This document shows positions 34,602 to 43,089 of a stretch of DNA of 64,000 nt, one piece after another. A program made the position numbers and the translations under genes. The notes beneath the pieces are model-generated. The model was given only the letters and a program-made list of their open reading frames with translations, made no database searches and was not told the origin of the DNA. Origin of the DNA: ZAX-1 sp046533095 (GTDB taxonomy: Bacteria; Bacillota; Clostridia; Lachnospirales; Lachnospiraceae); assembly GCA_046533095.1 (NCBI GenBank), contig JAJQRA010000030.1, forward strand, positions 186,001 to 250,000. The letters run 5' to 3'. The first letter of the stretch is position 1, and each line of letters opens with the position of its first letter.

Positions 34602-35042
34602 ATGAAGCTTTCAAAAAAAGGAAGATATGGAATGAGGGCGCTCATTGACCTTGCTATCTATTCCGCAGATGAATATATGCCACTCAATGTCATTGCGGAA
34701 CGAAACCAGATACCGCTTAAATATTTGGAACAGGTTTTTGCCAGCCTCCGCAGAGCCGGAATTGTAAAAAGCCTAAAAGGCCTTCAAGGAGGATACCTTT
34801 TGGGAGATTTGCCACAGAATATAAGCGTGTCAAGTATTCTTTCTAGCATTGACGGAAACTACTTGCTGGAAGATGAAGCTGCTACATCGCAAAACGAGAG
34901 CCAATTTGCGCAGCTTGCGATTCAAAAACTGGTGATAGAGAACGTAAACAGCGGTGTAGAAGAGGTATTGAAACATACAACGTTAGAGGATCTTGTGCAG
35001 CTGTTTCGACAGTACCAAAAACAAAATATGTATTATATATGA
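34602..35042 (+). CDS. Rrf2-family transcriptional regulator (CymR-like)
   Basis: 146 residues. The N-terminal winged helix is diagnostic: KLSKKGRYGMRALIDLAIYS, then IPLKYLEQVFASLRRAGIVK and SLKGLQGGYLLG. No conserved Cys triad of the Fe-S type (IscR) is visible, so it belongs with cysteine-metabolism repressors such as CymR, which in Bacillus acts with cysteine synthase. It is in one operon with metY and probably binds the inverted repeat at 32976. AGGAGGAGG precedes the ATG. Confidence 0.92.
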   Translation: MKLSKKGRYGMRALIDLAIYSADEYMPLNVIAERNQIPLKYLEQVFASLRRAGIVKSLKGLQGGYLLGDLPQNISVSSILSSIDGNYLLEDEAATSQNESQFAQLAIQKLVIENVNSGVEEVLKHTTLEDLVQLFRQYQKQNMYYI

Positions 35043-35103
35043 GCCTTTGACTACGAATGCCAAACAATATATGAAAAAGCAGGCAGGTAGCCATGTAGCC
35101 CCC

Positions 35104-35151
35104 AATCGCTGTGCAAAAAATACGTCGTTCGTATTTTTGCACAGCGATTTT
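35104..35151 (+). terminator. Strong intrinsic terminator after rrf2
   Basis: AATCGCTGTGCAAAAAATACG pairs nearly perfectly with CGTATTTTTGCACAGCGATT around TCGTT, followed by TT. Together with upstream flank (AAGCAGG) it is closely similar to the terminator at 40857, as if copied. Confidence 0.88.
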
Positions 35152-35163
35152 CGTGTAAAGCGA

Positions 35164-35373
35164 TTACGTTCCTTCGCGTAGAAGGTCAAGATAATCTGTA
35201 TAGTTAAATATCCTGCTTCGTTGTTCGGTTTTGTTTTGCACCAAAATCCCCTCATCGCAAAGCTTTTTGACAGCCGACGAAACCGTATTAAAGGAGAGTT
35301 TTTTTGATTTTATCCACCGCGTTTCGGGCGGATTCCAAAACCGCTTGCAGAAAGAATTTGACCCATTGCTCAT
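35164..35373 (-). pseudogene. C-terminal fragment of a Fic-family protein
   Basis: The minus strand reads KLSFNTVSSAVKKLCDEGIL, VQNKTEQRSRIFNY then LDLLREGT and stops. This is the winged-helix tail found at the C-terminus of Fic/DOC proteins. The Fic catalytic domain (HPFxxGNG) is absent and the upstream sequence is unrelated. Confidence 0.65.
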
Positions 35374-35452
35374 AACAAACTCTTTTGCGTCTCATAGGGC
35401 AGAACGAAAAAAGAGGAACAAAGAGCTATATATGTTTAGCACTAGAAAGCAA

Positions 35453-35487
35453 TAAAATAAACTCCCAAAGTATTTTTACCTTGGGAG
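35453..35487 (-). terminator. Terminator of the PadR/DUF6120 operon
   Basis: On the minus strand CTCCCAAG pairs with CTTTGGGAG and is followed by TTTATTTTATT. It closes the three-gene minus-strand operon. Confidence 0.75.
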
Positions 35488-35536
35488 AAATCTTCAAACT
35501 TACTTGGAAGATAGTTTAGAACAATTAATAATTTTG

Positions 35537-36004
35537 TTAAGAAAGTACACCGGTACTGCTGCATGTTAAAGTGGCTGATTGTGTGATAGAGCCTACAGCA
35601 ACGGAAGCAAGATACTGTGTTCCTTTTGCACTGGCACGTGCTGTAGTTCCACTTCTGCTGGATGTTTTATCACTTACTTTCCAAGATGGTGAGTATAATG
35701 TGGCAGAAACAGATGCACTGGTACATGCTGTGGTACTGCCATATGTAAAGCTGCCGGTTACCGTAACGGACCATAGTGAAGTCCCACTGCTTGATTTATA
35801 TGTTATAGTTTTACTTCCGCTACGTGTGGAAGCACGTAACAGGGGTAAACCATCGTTTTGGGCAGTTTCAATAGTAGTGACAAAATAGCTTCCATCTTCC
35901 AAATACTCTACAGTCTTAGTAATACTCCTATCAGTGGCATTTGTAATCAAAGTACTTCCGGTGAGCAATGATAAGCTTAGTAAAACACATAATAGCTTTT
36001 TCAT
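35537..36004 (-). CDS. Secreted hypothetical protein, Ser/Thr-rich
   Basis: 155 residues. The N-terminus is a clear signal peptide (MKKLLCVLLSLSLLTGSTLI, cleavage near NAT). The mature protein is rich in Ser/Thr with repeated beta-strand-like segments (SGSKTITYKSSSGTSLWSVT, VTGSFTYGSTTACTSASVSA) and two to three Cys. No family recognised. The start after GGAGGA at 36004 is preferred. It is the last gene of a PadR-led operon and next to an ABC island, so an immune or adhesion role is possible but unproven. Confidence 0.75.
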   Translation of the reverse strand: MKKLLCVLLSLSLLTGSTLITNATDRSITKTVEYLEDGSYFVTTIETAQNDGLPLLRASTRSGSKTITYKSSSGTSLWSVTVTGSFTYGSTTACTSASVSATLYSPSWKVSDKTSSRSGTTARASAKGTQYLASVAVGSITQSATLTCSSTGVLS

Positions 36005-36027
36005 TGAATTTCCTCCACTTATAACTT

Positions 36028-36408
36028 TCAATCATGATATTGTATCGAAGTTTCCTTCACAGCCGGAATAGTTTCTTGAAACTTAAGGTAAGCTTTATGA
36101 AAATAGACTTTCCCAATTATTAAAAAAATGATAAATATGACAGTGATACTGATACACATTATGCGAATGTGTTTAGAACGTAATAACTGCTTTCTTAAAT
36201 ATTCAGGCTTCAAATTGGAAATATACTCACTCATAATATTTGTAGGGGTTCCAAATTCTTTTTCCAAGTCAGAAAAACGGACATATTCAAAACTCTGGGT
36301 GTATTCGGCGATACTGCTTTTCAAATCTTCAAAAAAACGCTTTTCATATGGACCATAAACAGGAAATAGGGAACGTATGGTATTTTGATATTTTTTTCTT
36401 TCATTCAT
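36028..36408 (-). CDS. DUF6120-like small membrane protein
   Basis: 126 residues. The N-terminal part (NTIRSLFPVYGPYEKRFFED, LKSSIAEYTQ) and a dimerisation-like FSDLEKEFGTPTNIMSEYIS precede one membrane helix near residues 82-100 (IMCISITVIFIIFLIIG). It resembles the DUF6120/HAAS-like proteins that travel with PadR regulators in Lachnospiraceae. It overlaps the padR gene by four bases. Function unknown. Confidence 0.7.
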   Translation of the reverse strand: MNERKKYQNTIRSLFPVYGPYEKRFFEDLKSSIAEYTQSFEYVRFSDLEKEFGTPTNIMSEYISNLKPEYLRKQLLRSKHIRIMCISITVIFIIFLIIGKVYFHKAYLKFQETIPAVKETSIQYHD

Positions 36409-36752
36409 GATGAATTTGCCTCTGGTTTAAAATTTAGTAAAAGCTGGATTCCTTTATTGACCCTGTAATAATCCCCTAGAAGTTCTTGGAGATAATCAAG
36501 ACCTAGTGGTTCTAAATGATAATATACACGTGTTAAGCGTTTTCCTACTTGCTTTTTGTAATCGGTTATGCATCCTTTATCTATCAATCTGTATAAAGTG
36601 GGATACATAGAACCTTCCGGGACAACTAAGATCTCATTTGATCGTTGCTTAATCAATTGAGATAACTGGTAACCATAGAAATCACCTTCTTTTAAAAGAT
36701 GCAAAATAAGCATCTCTACAGAACCTTTTTTAAAATTGTCACGGTTAGCCAT
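36405..36752 (-). CDS. PadR-family transcriptional regulator
   Basis: 115 residues with the winged helix MLILHLLKEGDFYGYQLSQL, VVPEGSMYPTLYRLIDKGCI and a C-terminal dimer helix. PadR repressors usually control neighbouring transporter or stress genes. It is the first gene of a minus-strand operon and divergent from the ABC island; a perfect palindrome lies just upstream of its start. Confidence 0.92.
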   Translation of the reverse strand: MANRDNFKKGSVEMLILHLLKEGDFYGYQLSQLIKQRSNEILVVPEGSMYPTLYRLIDKGCITDYKKQVGKRLTRVYYHLEPLGLDYLQELLGDYYRVNKGIQLLLNFKPEANSS

Positions 36753-36767
36753 GTTTGCCTACCTTCG

Positions 36768-36799
36768 TATAGTATATTTAAAGAATTAAGTATACTATA
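36768..36799. promoter_or_regulatory. Palindromic operator upstream of padR
   Basis: TATAGTATA (36768-36776) and TATACTATA (36791-36799) are perfect inverted repeats 14 bp apart, 16 bp from the padR start. Autoregulatory PadR sites have this kind of AT-rich dyad. Confidence 0.65.
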
Positions 36800-36845
36800 T
36801 CATAAATATAATAATAAGTAAATACTATATTTATCTAAATAGTTA

Positions 36846-36874
36846 TTGACAAAAATGATTATATGGTCTATGGT
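36846..36874 (+). promoter_or_regulatory. Promoter towards the ABC island
   Basis: TTGACA (36846-36851), a 17-bp spacer and TATGGT (36869-36874). It faces the ABC island and is followed by an IS200-type remnant and about 380 bp of leader. Confidence 0.55.
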
Positions 36875-36883
36875 ATAGGCAAA

Positions 36884-36943
36884 TATCATTTCTGGGCGAG
36901 AGGATATTATGTAGACACAGTTGGAATCAACCAGGTGAAATGC
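36884..36943 (+). pseudogene. IS200/IS605-type transposase remnant
   Basis: The frame reads YHFWARGYYVDTVGINQVK, matching the conserved FW.RGYYV.TVG block of Y1 transposases (TnpA). Nothing before or after it in frame fits the family. It is a short relic within the ABC-island leader. Confidence 0.65.
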
Positions 36944-37254
36944 CACAAAAAAATATTGGATTGATGTTTGATGCAATATTTGGAGATAAAGTTGGAAAAC
37001 AAAAGTAATTGTGTTAATCAATAAATTTGCTTTTTAAGGAGGTGATGCTTAATGAAGTCTTAAAAATGTCTACATAAAACCAAAGTCGAAGAGTTTGCCG
37101 ATAGGAGGAAAAACGAATGATAGTGATCAATATGCGTATTTTAGATCCATTACTCATTAGTGGCTGTTGGTGGAAAAGTAAACGTGAAAGGATACTACTG
37201 CCCATGATTAAATAAAGTGACTCTATTAAAAAGGACCTATGGCTACATCATAGA

Positions 37255-37295
37255 CCAGATGTGGGTTGCAAGAATTGTATGCTGCCCACATTTGG
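37255..37295 (+). promoter_or_regulatory. Hairpin in the leader of the ABC island
   Basis: CCAGATGTGGG pairs with CCCACATTTGG (one G-U) around a 19-base loop, 34 bp before the lipoprotein start. No T run follows. The rest of 36944-37328 shows no gene; a strong AGGAGG at 37037 and another at 37104 precede only very short frames. Confidence 0.5.
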
Positions 37296-37328
37296 CCTAA
37301 ATGAATCAAAACGGAAAGATGGGGATTT

Positions 37329-38489
37329 ATGAAAAAAATATATTTGTGCTTGGCAGCATTTTTTATATCAGGAGTGTTGCTTGCCGCATGTGGAAAAAAT
37401 GCAGATCTTATGAATCGGATTGATGACAGAGAGAAAAATGAAACAAACGAGAAAGCAAGCAAAGAAACAAATGGGCAAGACATTCAATCTTTGGAAACGA
37501 TTCATTTTCCAAGGGAATATAAAAATGTAATCAAAAACGTGACTTTTGACACTGTTTTAGTGATTCCCGAAAATCTTGAACAGAGCCAATTAAAAAAAAG
37601 TACCGCCATTGTCCAGATGCCGGATGCCACTAAGGCCATAGAGCTGTTTGCATCCGGGAAAAAGGTTTTAGAGAGCGATAAAAACAAAGGCACTGGAGAT
37701 AATGGGACAACATATGATACTCTATATAATACATATGAGGATGGATCAGCCATATATGTAGACACGAATTTTGGCTATTCTACACCTTTTGAAGACAAAA
37801 TCCGAACTGTTTTTCGGCTAGATGGAGAACTGGAGCCTACTGAAAGTCAATTTTCAAAAGATAAAAACTTTGCATTTTTGAATGCAGAACAGGCTTTTTT
37901 TAAAATCAGGGAATCAATGAATCATATTGGATATGAATTGTCAGATTGTAGCTATGATTATTATGCTTTGGAACATCAGGTATTGGAAAAACAAACATTA
38001 CAAAAAGACGACTTTAAGGAAACTGAAACATCAAAGTGGAACGACCAAGATGACTCCTATTATTTTTTTGGCGAACAGATGCACCAAGGGATCCCTGTAT
38101 ATTATGGGATGCGGGACTTTCCACAAGATGATGAGAACCAGCGGCCTATTCAGGCGATTTATTCTGCAAATGGGATTGAGATGCTGCGTTTGAACGCCTT
38201 ATATCGTTTTCAAACGGGGGAGGAAGCTGTTTCATTATCAGATTTTGAAACCATAGCCACCAATGTGGCTAACAAGTATGGAAATTTACTGACAAGCGCC
38301 GCCTATCAGGTAAAGAGGGCAAAGCTCTATCAGATTCCAGTGAAAAGCGCAACAGGGGAGTATGAGGTTAAAATTGGATGGTTTTTGGAAATAGAGGAAA
38401 GCGGATTCGATAAAGAGATGAATACAGACTATGTGTTTACCCTCTATACGTTTGTGGATGCCCAAACCGGAGAGGAGATAATTCTATGA
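37329..38489 (+). CDS. Lipoprotein of the ABC island
   Basis: 386 residues. The lipoprotein signal is KIYLCLAAFFISGVLLAACG (lipobox LAAC), followed by an acidic Lys/Glu/Asn linker. The rest is soluble with no family I recognise, though the YyF.G.QMHQGIPVYYGM segment and C-terminal VDAQTGEEII suggest PepSY/YcdB-like or two-component-linked surface proteins. It overlaps the next gene by ATGA, so it acts with the membrane proteins and ATPase that follow. Confidence 0.8.
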   Translation: MKKIYLCLAAFFISGVLLAACGKNADLMNRIDDREKNETNEKASKETNGQDIQSLETIHFPREYKNVIKNVTFDTVLVIPENLEQSQLKKSTAIVQMPDATKAIELFASGKKVLESDKNKGTGDNGTTYDTLYNTYEDGSAIYVDTNFGYSTPFEDKIRTVFRLDGELEPTESQFSKDKNFAFLNAEQAFFKIRESMNHIGYELSDCSYDYYALEHQVLEKQTLQKDDFKETETSKWNDQDDSYYFFGEQMHQGIPVYYGMRDFPQDDENQRPIQAIYSANGIEMLRLNALYRFQTGEEAVSLSDFETIATNVANKYGNLLTSAAYQVKRAKLYQIPVKSATGEYEVKIGWFLEIEESGFDKEMNTDYVFTLYTFVDAQTGEEIIL

Positions 38490-39268
38490 GCGCAGAACAA
38501 GGATTTGGATATATCAAAACGGATATCATGCGCTCTATGAGAAGGAAAAACCTGATCCCGTCAATCCTTGGAGTAATACTTGTTCTGATTTTTTCTGTGG
38601 AAAATACGCTATATGCAACGGGGTCGGTTTTATATGTTTTCACCAATTCCACTGATAGGATAGGATTTATGATCACGTTTGTTTTTTGCTCTTATGCCTA
38701 TGGCACTAGCTTTAGCGAGGACTTGGAAAGTTCCTATATCCGATATGCCCTAATCCGGGGGAATTTAAAAAGATATGTATGTTCCAAGGTTATAACAATC
38801 CTTTTCCTATCTATTTTCGTAATGGTAGTTGGCTGTTTGCTATTTGCATTCTTATGCCGGATCTGGCTTCCATGGCATGACCCATATGCGAAGGAAAATG
38901 TCATTGCCTCATCCATGTTCGCAGTTTTGATTGAACATAACATGGTGGTGCCTTGGATTTTCCTCTTTGGGTTTCTTCGTGGTATTTGTGCAGGTGTTTT
39001 AACCCTGATTTCCTCTTTGGCATCTTTGTTTATTACGAACAAAATGTTGGTGCTGGCGATGCCCGCCCTTGTCTATCAATTGACGACCGACTTATTCACC
39101 GGCATATTTAGCGAACTTGATTTCCTTGGATTTTGGATAACATTCGATTTGCAAAAAAGCATCTTCTACAATGGGATGCATTCTTTTCTGTGGGCTGTTT
39201 TCTACGCTTTATTGCTTTCCTGCATGATGGGAATTGCCATATATAAAAAGATTGGGGAAAAAATATGA
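38486..39268 (+). CDS. ABC transporter membrane subunit (ABC-2-like)
   Basis: 260 residues with about six helices (VILVLIFSVENTLYATGSVL, ITILFLSIFVMVVGCLLFAF, GICAGVLTLISSLASLFI, FLWAVFYALLLSCMMGIAIY). No binding motif is expected. It overlaps both neighbours by four bases. With the next gene it probably forms a heteromeric channel for the ATPase encoded at 40.2 kb. Confidence 0.8.
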   Translation: MSAEQGFGYIKTDIMRSMRRKNLIPSILGVILVLIFSVENTLYATGSVLYVFTNSTDRIGFMITFVFCSYAYGTSFSEDLESSYIRYALIRGNLKRYVCSKVITILFLSIFVMVVGCLLFAFLCRIWLPWHDPYAKENVIASSMFAVLIEHNMVVPWIFLFGFLRGICAGVLTLISSLASLFITNKMLVLAMPALVYQLTTDLFTGIFSELDFLGFWITFDLQKSIFYNGMHSFLWAVFYALLLSCMMGIAIYKKIGEKI

Positions 39269-40134
39269 AGTGTTTTGTCATGTTTTGCAAGTATGCAAGG
39301 CAGGTTTTAATTTATAAGCTTTGGAGTGTGAAAACCGCTTCACTTTTACTATTACAACTTTTCATTAACTACATTTATTGCAAACCGCTTATCGAGTTCT
39401 CAAGCGAGGTACAACACGGAGTAACTCCTTTCGTATTCCCCTTTATGGTGTCAAACATCTATTACTTGGTTTTGTTCATGATAGGCGTAATCTATTATTT
39501 TTCTGATGTTCCGTTTATGCAGTATCAAAATATGTATCAGGTGATCCGAACGGGAAGAAAGAAATGGGTACTGGGCCAAGTATTTGGCATTATCGTACAA
39601 TCCTGTATTTTAATGGCGGCGAACATCACAATGACGATATTGTGCCTAAGCAATCACTTGGTTTTTTCTGGCGAGTGGGGAAAAGTATTGAATACAGTCG
39701 CCCTAACCAATGCCGCGGGGCAGTTTGGATTCCTCTTTGAAATTTCTTATGAAGCGATGACATTATTTCAACCACTGGAATTGATGGCTTTAACCTTTGT
39801 CTTTGGATGCTTGGTTTTAAGTTTTACTGGTTTACTGATGTTTGCCATAAGCTTGTTTGCAAACAGGACAATAGCAACGGCAGTAGCGACAGGCATGGCG
39901 GCAATGATTTTTGTGGTGGAAAACGCATTGCCCCAGTATACATTGGCAGTAAGCAGGATTGTCCCTATGAGCTGGCTTCGTGTGGTGAAAATGGGGGCAA
40001 AAGAGCATGGAAGCTTTATTTTGCCGCCTTTTGGATATATGTTGTTTGTGTTGCTGGTTTGTGTATCCTTGCTTTGCGTTGCCATATATTGGAGGATTCG
40101 TTATGTGGAGCTGCAATGGAATAAGGAAGATTGA
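39265..40134 (+). CDS. ABC transporter membrane subunit (ABC-2-like)
   Basis: 289 residues with about six to seven helices (VSNIYYLVLFMIGVIYYFS, VFGCLVLSFTGLLMFAISLF, AVATGMAAMIFVVENALP, YMLFVLLVCVSLLCVAIYW). Its architecture matches its neighbour but sequence similarity is low. It overlaps the previous gene by four bases and precedes the ATPase gene by 16 bp. Confidence 0.8.
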   Translation: MKCFVMFCKYARQVLIYKLWSVKTASLLLLQLFINYIYCKPLIEFSSEVQHGVTPFVFPFMVSNIYYLVLFMIGVIYYFSDVPFMQYQNMYQVIRTGRKKWVLGQVFGIIVQSCILMAANITMTILCLSNHLVFSGEWGKVLNTVALTNAAGQFGFLFEISYEAMTLFQPLELMALTFVFGCLVLSFTGLLMFAISLFANRTIATAVATGMAAMIFVVENALPQYTLAVSRIVPMSWLRVVKMGAKEHGSFILPPFGYMLFVLLVCVSLLCVAIYWRIRYVELQWNKED

Positions 40135-40150
40135 ATGAAAGGAGATGAAT

Positions 40151-40813
40151 ATGGGGCAGAACATAATTAAAGTAGAAGGGGCATACAAATCCTTTCGGGA
40201 AAACATGGTGTTAAAAGATGTTTCTTTCACCTGCGAAAGTGGAAAAATATATGGAATCGTCGGACGAAATGGTTCGGGGAAAACCGTATTGTTCAAATGC
40301 ATATGCGGATTTTACAAATTGGACAAGGGAAACATCCTGGTGAATGGGGAAAGGATGGGAAAAGAGATTGATATGCTGACAAATGCAGGCATCATTATTG
40401 AAGAACCAGCATACTTGAGAAAATTCAGCGGTTATCAAAATCTTAATTTCCTATATCAAATTAAAAACAAAAAAGACAAAGGGAAATTACAGGAAGTCAT
40501 GCGTAAGGTAGGCTTGGATCCTTCCTCTCGTAAACAAGTGGGGAAATATTCTCTTGGAATGCGTCAACGACTTGCTTTAGCGCAGGCGACAATGGAGGAA
40601 CAAGAAATACTAATTCTAGATGAACCAATGAACGGACTGGATAAAGAAGGAGTTAAAGACATGAGGGCATTCTTTGAAAATCTGAAAAAGCAGGGGAAAT
40701 TAATTTTGCTGGCGAGCCATAACAAAGATGACATTGATGTTTTGTGTGACGAAGTCTTTGAAATGGAAAAAGGGGAACTGCTCGTGAAGGACGAAAAAGG
40801 AGCACGATTGTAA
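40151..40813 (+). CDS. ABC transporter ATP-binding protein
   Basis: 220 residues with Walker A (GIVGRNGSGKTVLFKCI), signature YSLGMRQRLALAQA, Walker B (EILILDEPMNGLDKEG) and H-loop LLASHNKDD. The Q-loop region is IIIEEPAYLRKFSGYQN. The set lipoprotein-permease-permease-ATPase resembles bacitracin/lantibiotic-resistance or YtrBCDE-type exporters. Start 40151 is preferred because AAAGGAGA lies at a normal distance; an ATG six bases earlier is too close. Confidence 0.92.
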   Translation: MGQNIIKVEGAYKSFRENMVLKDVSFTCESGKIYGIVGRNGSGKTVLFKCICGFYKLDKGNILVNGERMGKEIDMLTNAGIIIEEPAYLRKFSGYQNLNFLYQIKNKKDKGKLQEVMRKVGLDPSSRKQVGKYSLGMRQRLALAQATMEEQEILILDEPMNGLDKEGVKDMRAFFENLKKQGKLILLASHNKDDIDVLCDEVFEMEKGELLVKDEKGARL

Positions 40814-40856
40814 TCTATAAATATATAAAAAAACAAGCAGGTTGCTATTTAGGCTC

Positions 40857-40906
40857 AAAATAGCTGTGAAAAATACACTTCGTTTGTGTTTTGCACAGCT
40901 ATTTTC
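40857..40906 (+). terminator. Intrinsic terminator after the ABC island
   Basis: AAAATAGCTGTG..AAATACAC pairs with GTGTTTTGCACAGCTATTTT around a short loop. Stem, loop (CTTCGTT) and flanks (AAGCAGG ... TTTTCG) closely resemble the terminator at 35104. Confidence 0.85.
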
Positions 40907-41074
40907 GTTCGCTCAAAGCCATCCTTTTTTGATTAAAAACGAAGAAGGGGATGACTTTTTTTCGTTTTCTTGGTACAATGATAAACAGACTTTAGCTCTT
41001 TTAATACATGCAAAGTGAAATTTTGGAGAACGGAACATATACGAAAAAATTTTCGGTAAAGAGGGAATATATCA

Positions 41075-42922
41075 ATGGAAAAATGGGTAGTCATGGCTAA
41101 AAGGGCAGACTTTACAGGAATAGGGGAAATGTTTCGGATCGATCCGGTAGTTGCGCGTATCATTCGTAATCGGGACATTGTGGGGGAAGAGGCAATTCGA
41201 GAGTTTCTTTATGCTTCGGTAGAACACTTGCATGATCCAAAACAGATGAAGGATATGCTATGTGCAGTGGATATTTTGATGGAAAAAATAAAGACAGGGG
41301 AAAAAATAAGGATTATCGGCGATTATGATATTGACGGGGTGCAGGCAACCTTTATTTTATTATCGGCTTTAAAAAGGTGCAATGCTGTTGTTGATATGGT
41401 GATACCATCGCGGATTGCAGATGGGTATGGAATCAATGACCGCCTTATTTTAGAGGCAAAAGAGCAGGGAGTCGATACGCTCCTTACTTGTGATAATGGG
41501 ATCGCGGCGCACAAAGAAATCGAACATGCAAAAGCGCTGGGATTAACGGTGATTATAACGGATCATCACGAAGTCCCCTATGAAGAGGTGGAAGATGGAA
41601 CAAGAACCTACCTTGTGCCAAATGCAGATGCAATTGTAAACCCAAAGCAGCAAGACTGCCCCTATCCATTTAAAGGGCTATGCGGAGCGGCAGTTGCATT
41701 TAAACTGGTTCAAGTGCTTTATGAAAAACAAAAGTTGCCAAAGCAAGAGGCATTTGCCTTTTTAGAATCGGCGGCATTTGCAACGATAGGCGATGTCATG
41801 GATTTGACTGGAGAAAACAGAATTATTGTAAAAGAAGGGATGAAATATCTGCAAAATACCAAAAACAAAGGATTGTATGCATTGATGCTGCAAAACAAAC
41901 TAGAACCAGAGCAGATAAAAGCCTATCATATTGGATTTATATTAGGGCCCTGTTTAAATGCAAGCGGTAGATTAGATACTGCAAAACGTGCCCTAGAACT
42001 TTTAGTGGCCAAAGAGGAAGAGCAGGCGGCAATCCTTGCGAAGGACTTAACAGACTTAAACGCAAGCCGTAAGGAATTGACAAGACAGGGGGTGGAGGCC
42101 GCTATCTTGCAAGTAGAAAAAACTTTGAGTGAGAAGCCAAACGAAGAATCAGAAGGGAAGCCAAGCGAGGAATCGAAAGGGAAGCCAAGCGAGGAATCAG
42201 AAGGGGAATTTCGCGGGCTTGATAAGGTTCTAGTGCTCTATTTGCCGGACTGCCACGAAAGCTTGGCGGGAATCATTGCAGGCAGAATCCGCGAACGATA
42301 TCATCGGCCTGTTTTTATATTGACAAAAGGCGAAGAGGGTGTAAAAGGTTCCGGGCGTTCCATTGAAGGCTACTCTATGTATGAAGAAATGACCAAATGC
42401 AAAGAATTGTTTCAAAAATATGGAGGGCATAAAATGGCGGCCGGATTGTCTATGGAAGAATCAAATGTGGAGTCATTTTGTAGGCGGCTCAATGAATTAA
42501 CTACGTTGCGTGAAGAGGATTTGATCCCAAAAGTAAAAATTGACGTGCCTATGCCGATAAGCTACATAACAAAGCAACTGATACAAGAAATGCAGATATT
42601 AGAGCCATTTGGCAAGGCGAATGAAAAGCCTGCTTTTGCGGACAAAAACATAGAACTGCTATCGCTAAGTATCATCGGTAAAAATAATAACGTTTGCAAA
42701 ATGCAGATAACAGATAGCAAAAATACGTTTATGGAAGCACTTTATTTTGGGGATACCGATGCATTAAAGGCGTACATAGAAGAAAAATATAAGGAAATAA
42801 ATCATAGGAACCTTGTGGATAAAAGTCAGATCCATATTCCAATGTCGTTTGTCTATTATCCGCAAATCAATGAATACAGGGGAAATACAACACTTCAGAT
42901 TGTCGTGAAATATTACTGTTAG
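41075..42922 (+). CDS. recJ: Single-stranded-DNA-specific exonuclease RecJ
   Basis: 615 residues. DHH-family catalytic motifs are visible: RIIGDYDIDGVQATFILLSA, LLTCDNGIAAHKE, VIITDHHEVPYE and the LCGAAVAFKLVQ region, followed by a DHHA1 segment (HESLAGIIAGRIRERYHRPV, KGSGRSIEGYSMYE) and an OB-like C-terminus. RecJ resects 5' ends in recombination and mismatch repair. Residues ~351-378 hold a low-complexity insert of GKPSEESE repeats encoded by tandem DNA, unusual for this enzyme. Confidence 0.93.
   Translation: MEKWVVMAKRADFTGIGEMFRIDPVVARIIRNRDIVGEEAIREFLYASVEHLHDPKQMKDMLCAVDILMEKIKTGEKIRIIGDYDIDGVQATFILLSALKRCNAVVDMVIPSRIADGYGINDRLILEAKEQGVDTLLTCDNGIAAHKEIEHAKALGLTVIITDHHEVPYEEVEDGTRTYLVPNADAIVNPKQQDCPYPFKGLCGAAVAFKLVQVLYEKQKLPKQEAFAFLESAAFATIGDVMDLTGENRIIVKEGMKYLQNTKNKGLYALMLQNKLEPEQIKAYHIGFILGPCLNASGRLDTAKRALELLVAKEEEQAAILAKDLTDLNASRKELTRQGVEAAILQVEKTLSEKPNEESEGKPSEESKGKPSEESEGEFRGLDKVLVLYLPDCHESLAGIIAGRIRERYHRPVFILTKGEEGVKGSGRSIEGYSMYEEMTKCKELFQKYGGHKMAAGLSMEESNVESFCRRLNELTTLREEDLIPKVKIDVPMPISYITKQLIQEMQILEPFGKANEKPAFADKNIELLSLSIIGKNNNVCKMQITDSKNTFMEALYFGDTDALKAYIEEKYKEINHRNLVDKSQIHIPMSFVYYPQINEYRGNTTLQIVVKYYC
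42128..42210 (+). repeat. 24-27-bp tandem repeat inside recJ
   Basis: GGGAAGCCAAGCGAGGAATC is repeated three times in frame, coding KPSEES(E/K)G between the DHH and DHHA1 halves of the enzyme. Confidence 0.85.
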
Positions 42923-42992
42923 TGGCGCTATTATTCATAGAAAGTTGCCACGAAGTTACTTTTGTGTTCTCGTGCTTTCTTTTGTTGTGTTT

Positions 42993-43019
42993 TTATTATG
43001 CAAACCCATTGCATAATAA
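42993..43019. promoter_or_regulatory. Perfect 11-bp palindrome
   Basis: TTATTATGCAA and TTGCATAATAA are exact inverted repeats around ACCCA, 70 bp before the MCP-like gene. It could be an operator or a short hairpin; no T run follows. Confidence 0.5.
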
Positions 43020-43089
43020 TGGAAAAAATTGTAGAATAAAACGGTAGCCGTGTGAGGATAAGGCTCATAAAGGGAAGGAAGTTTATAAA

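Noticed and set aside
37118..37141. Small peptide gene after AGGAGGA at 37104
   Set aside because: The frame closes after eight codons (TAG), so the strong ribosome site does not lead to a credible ORF.
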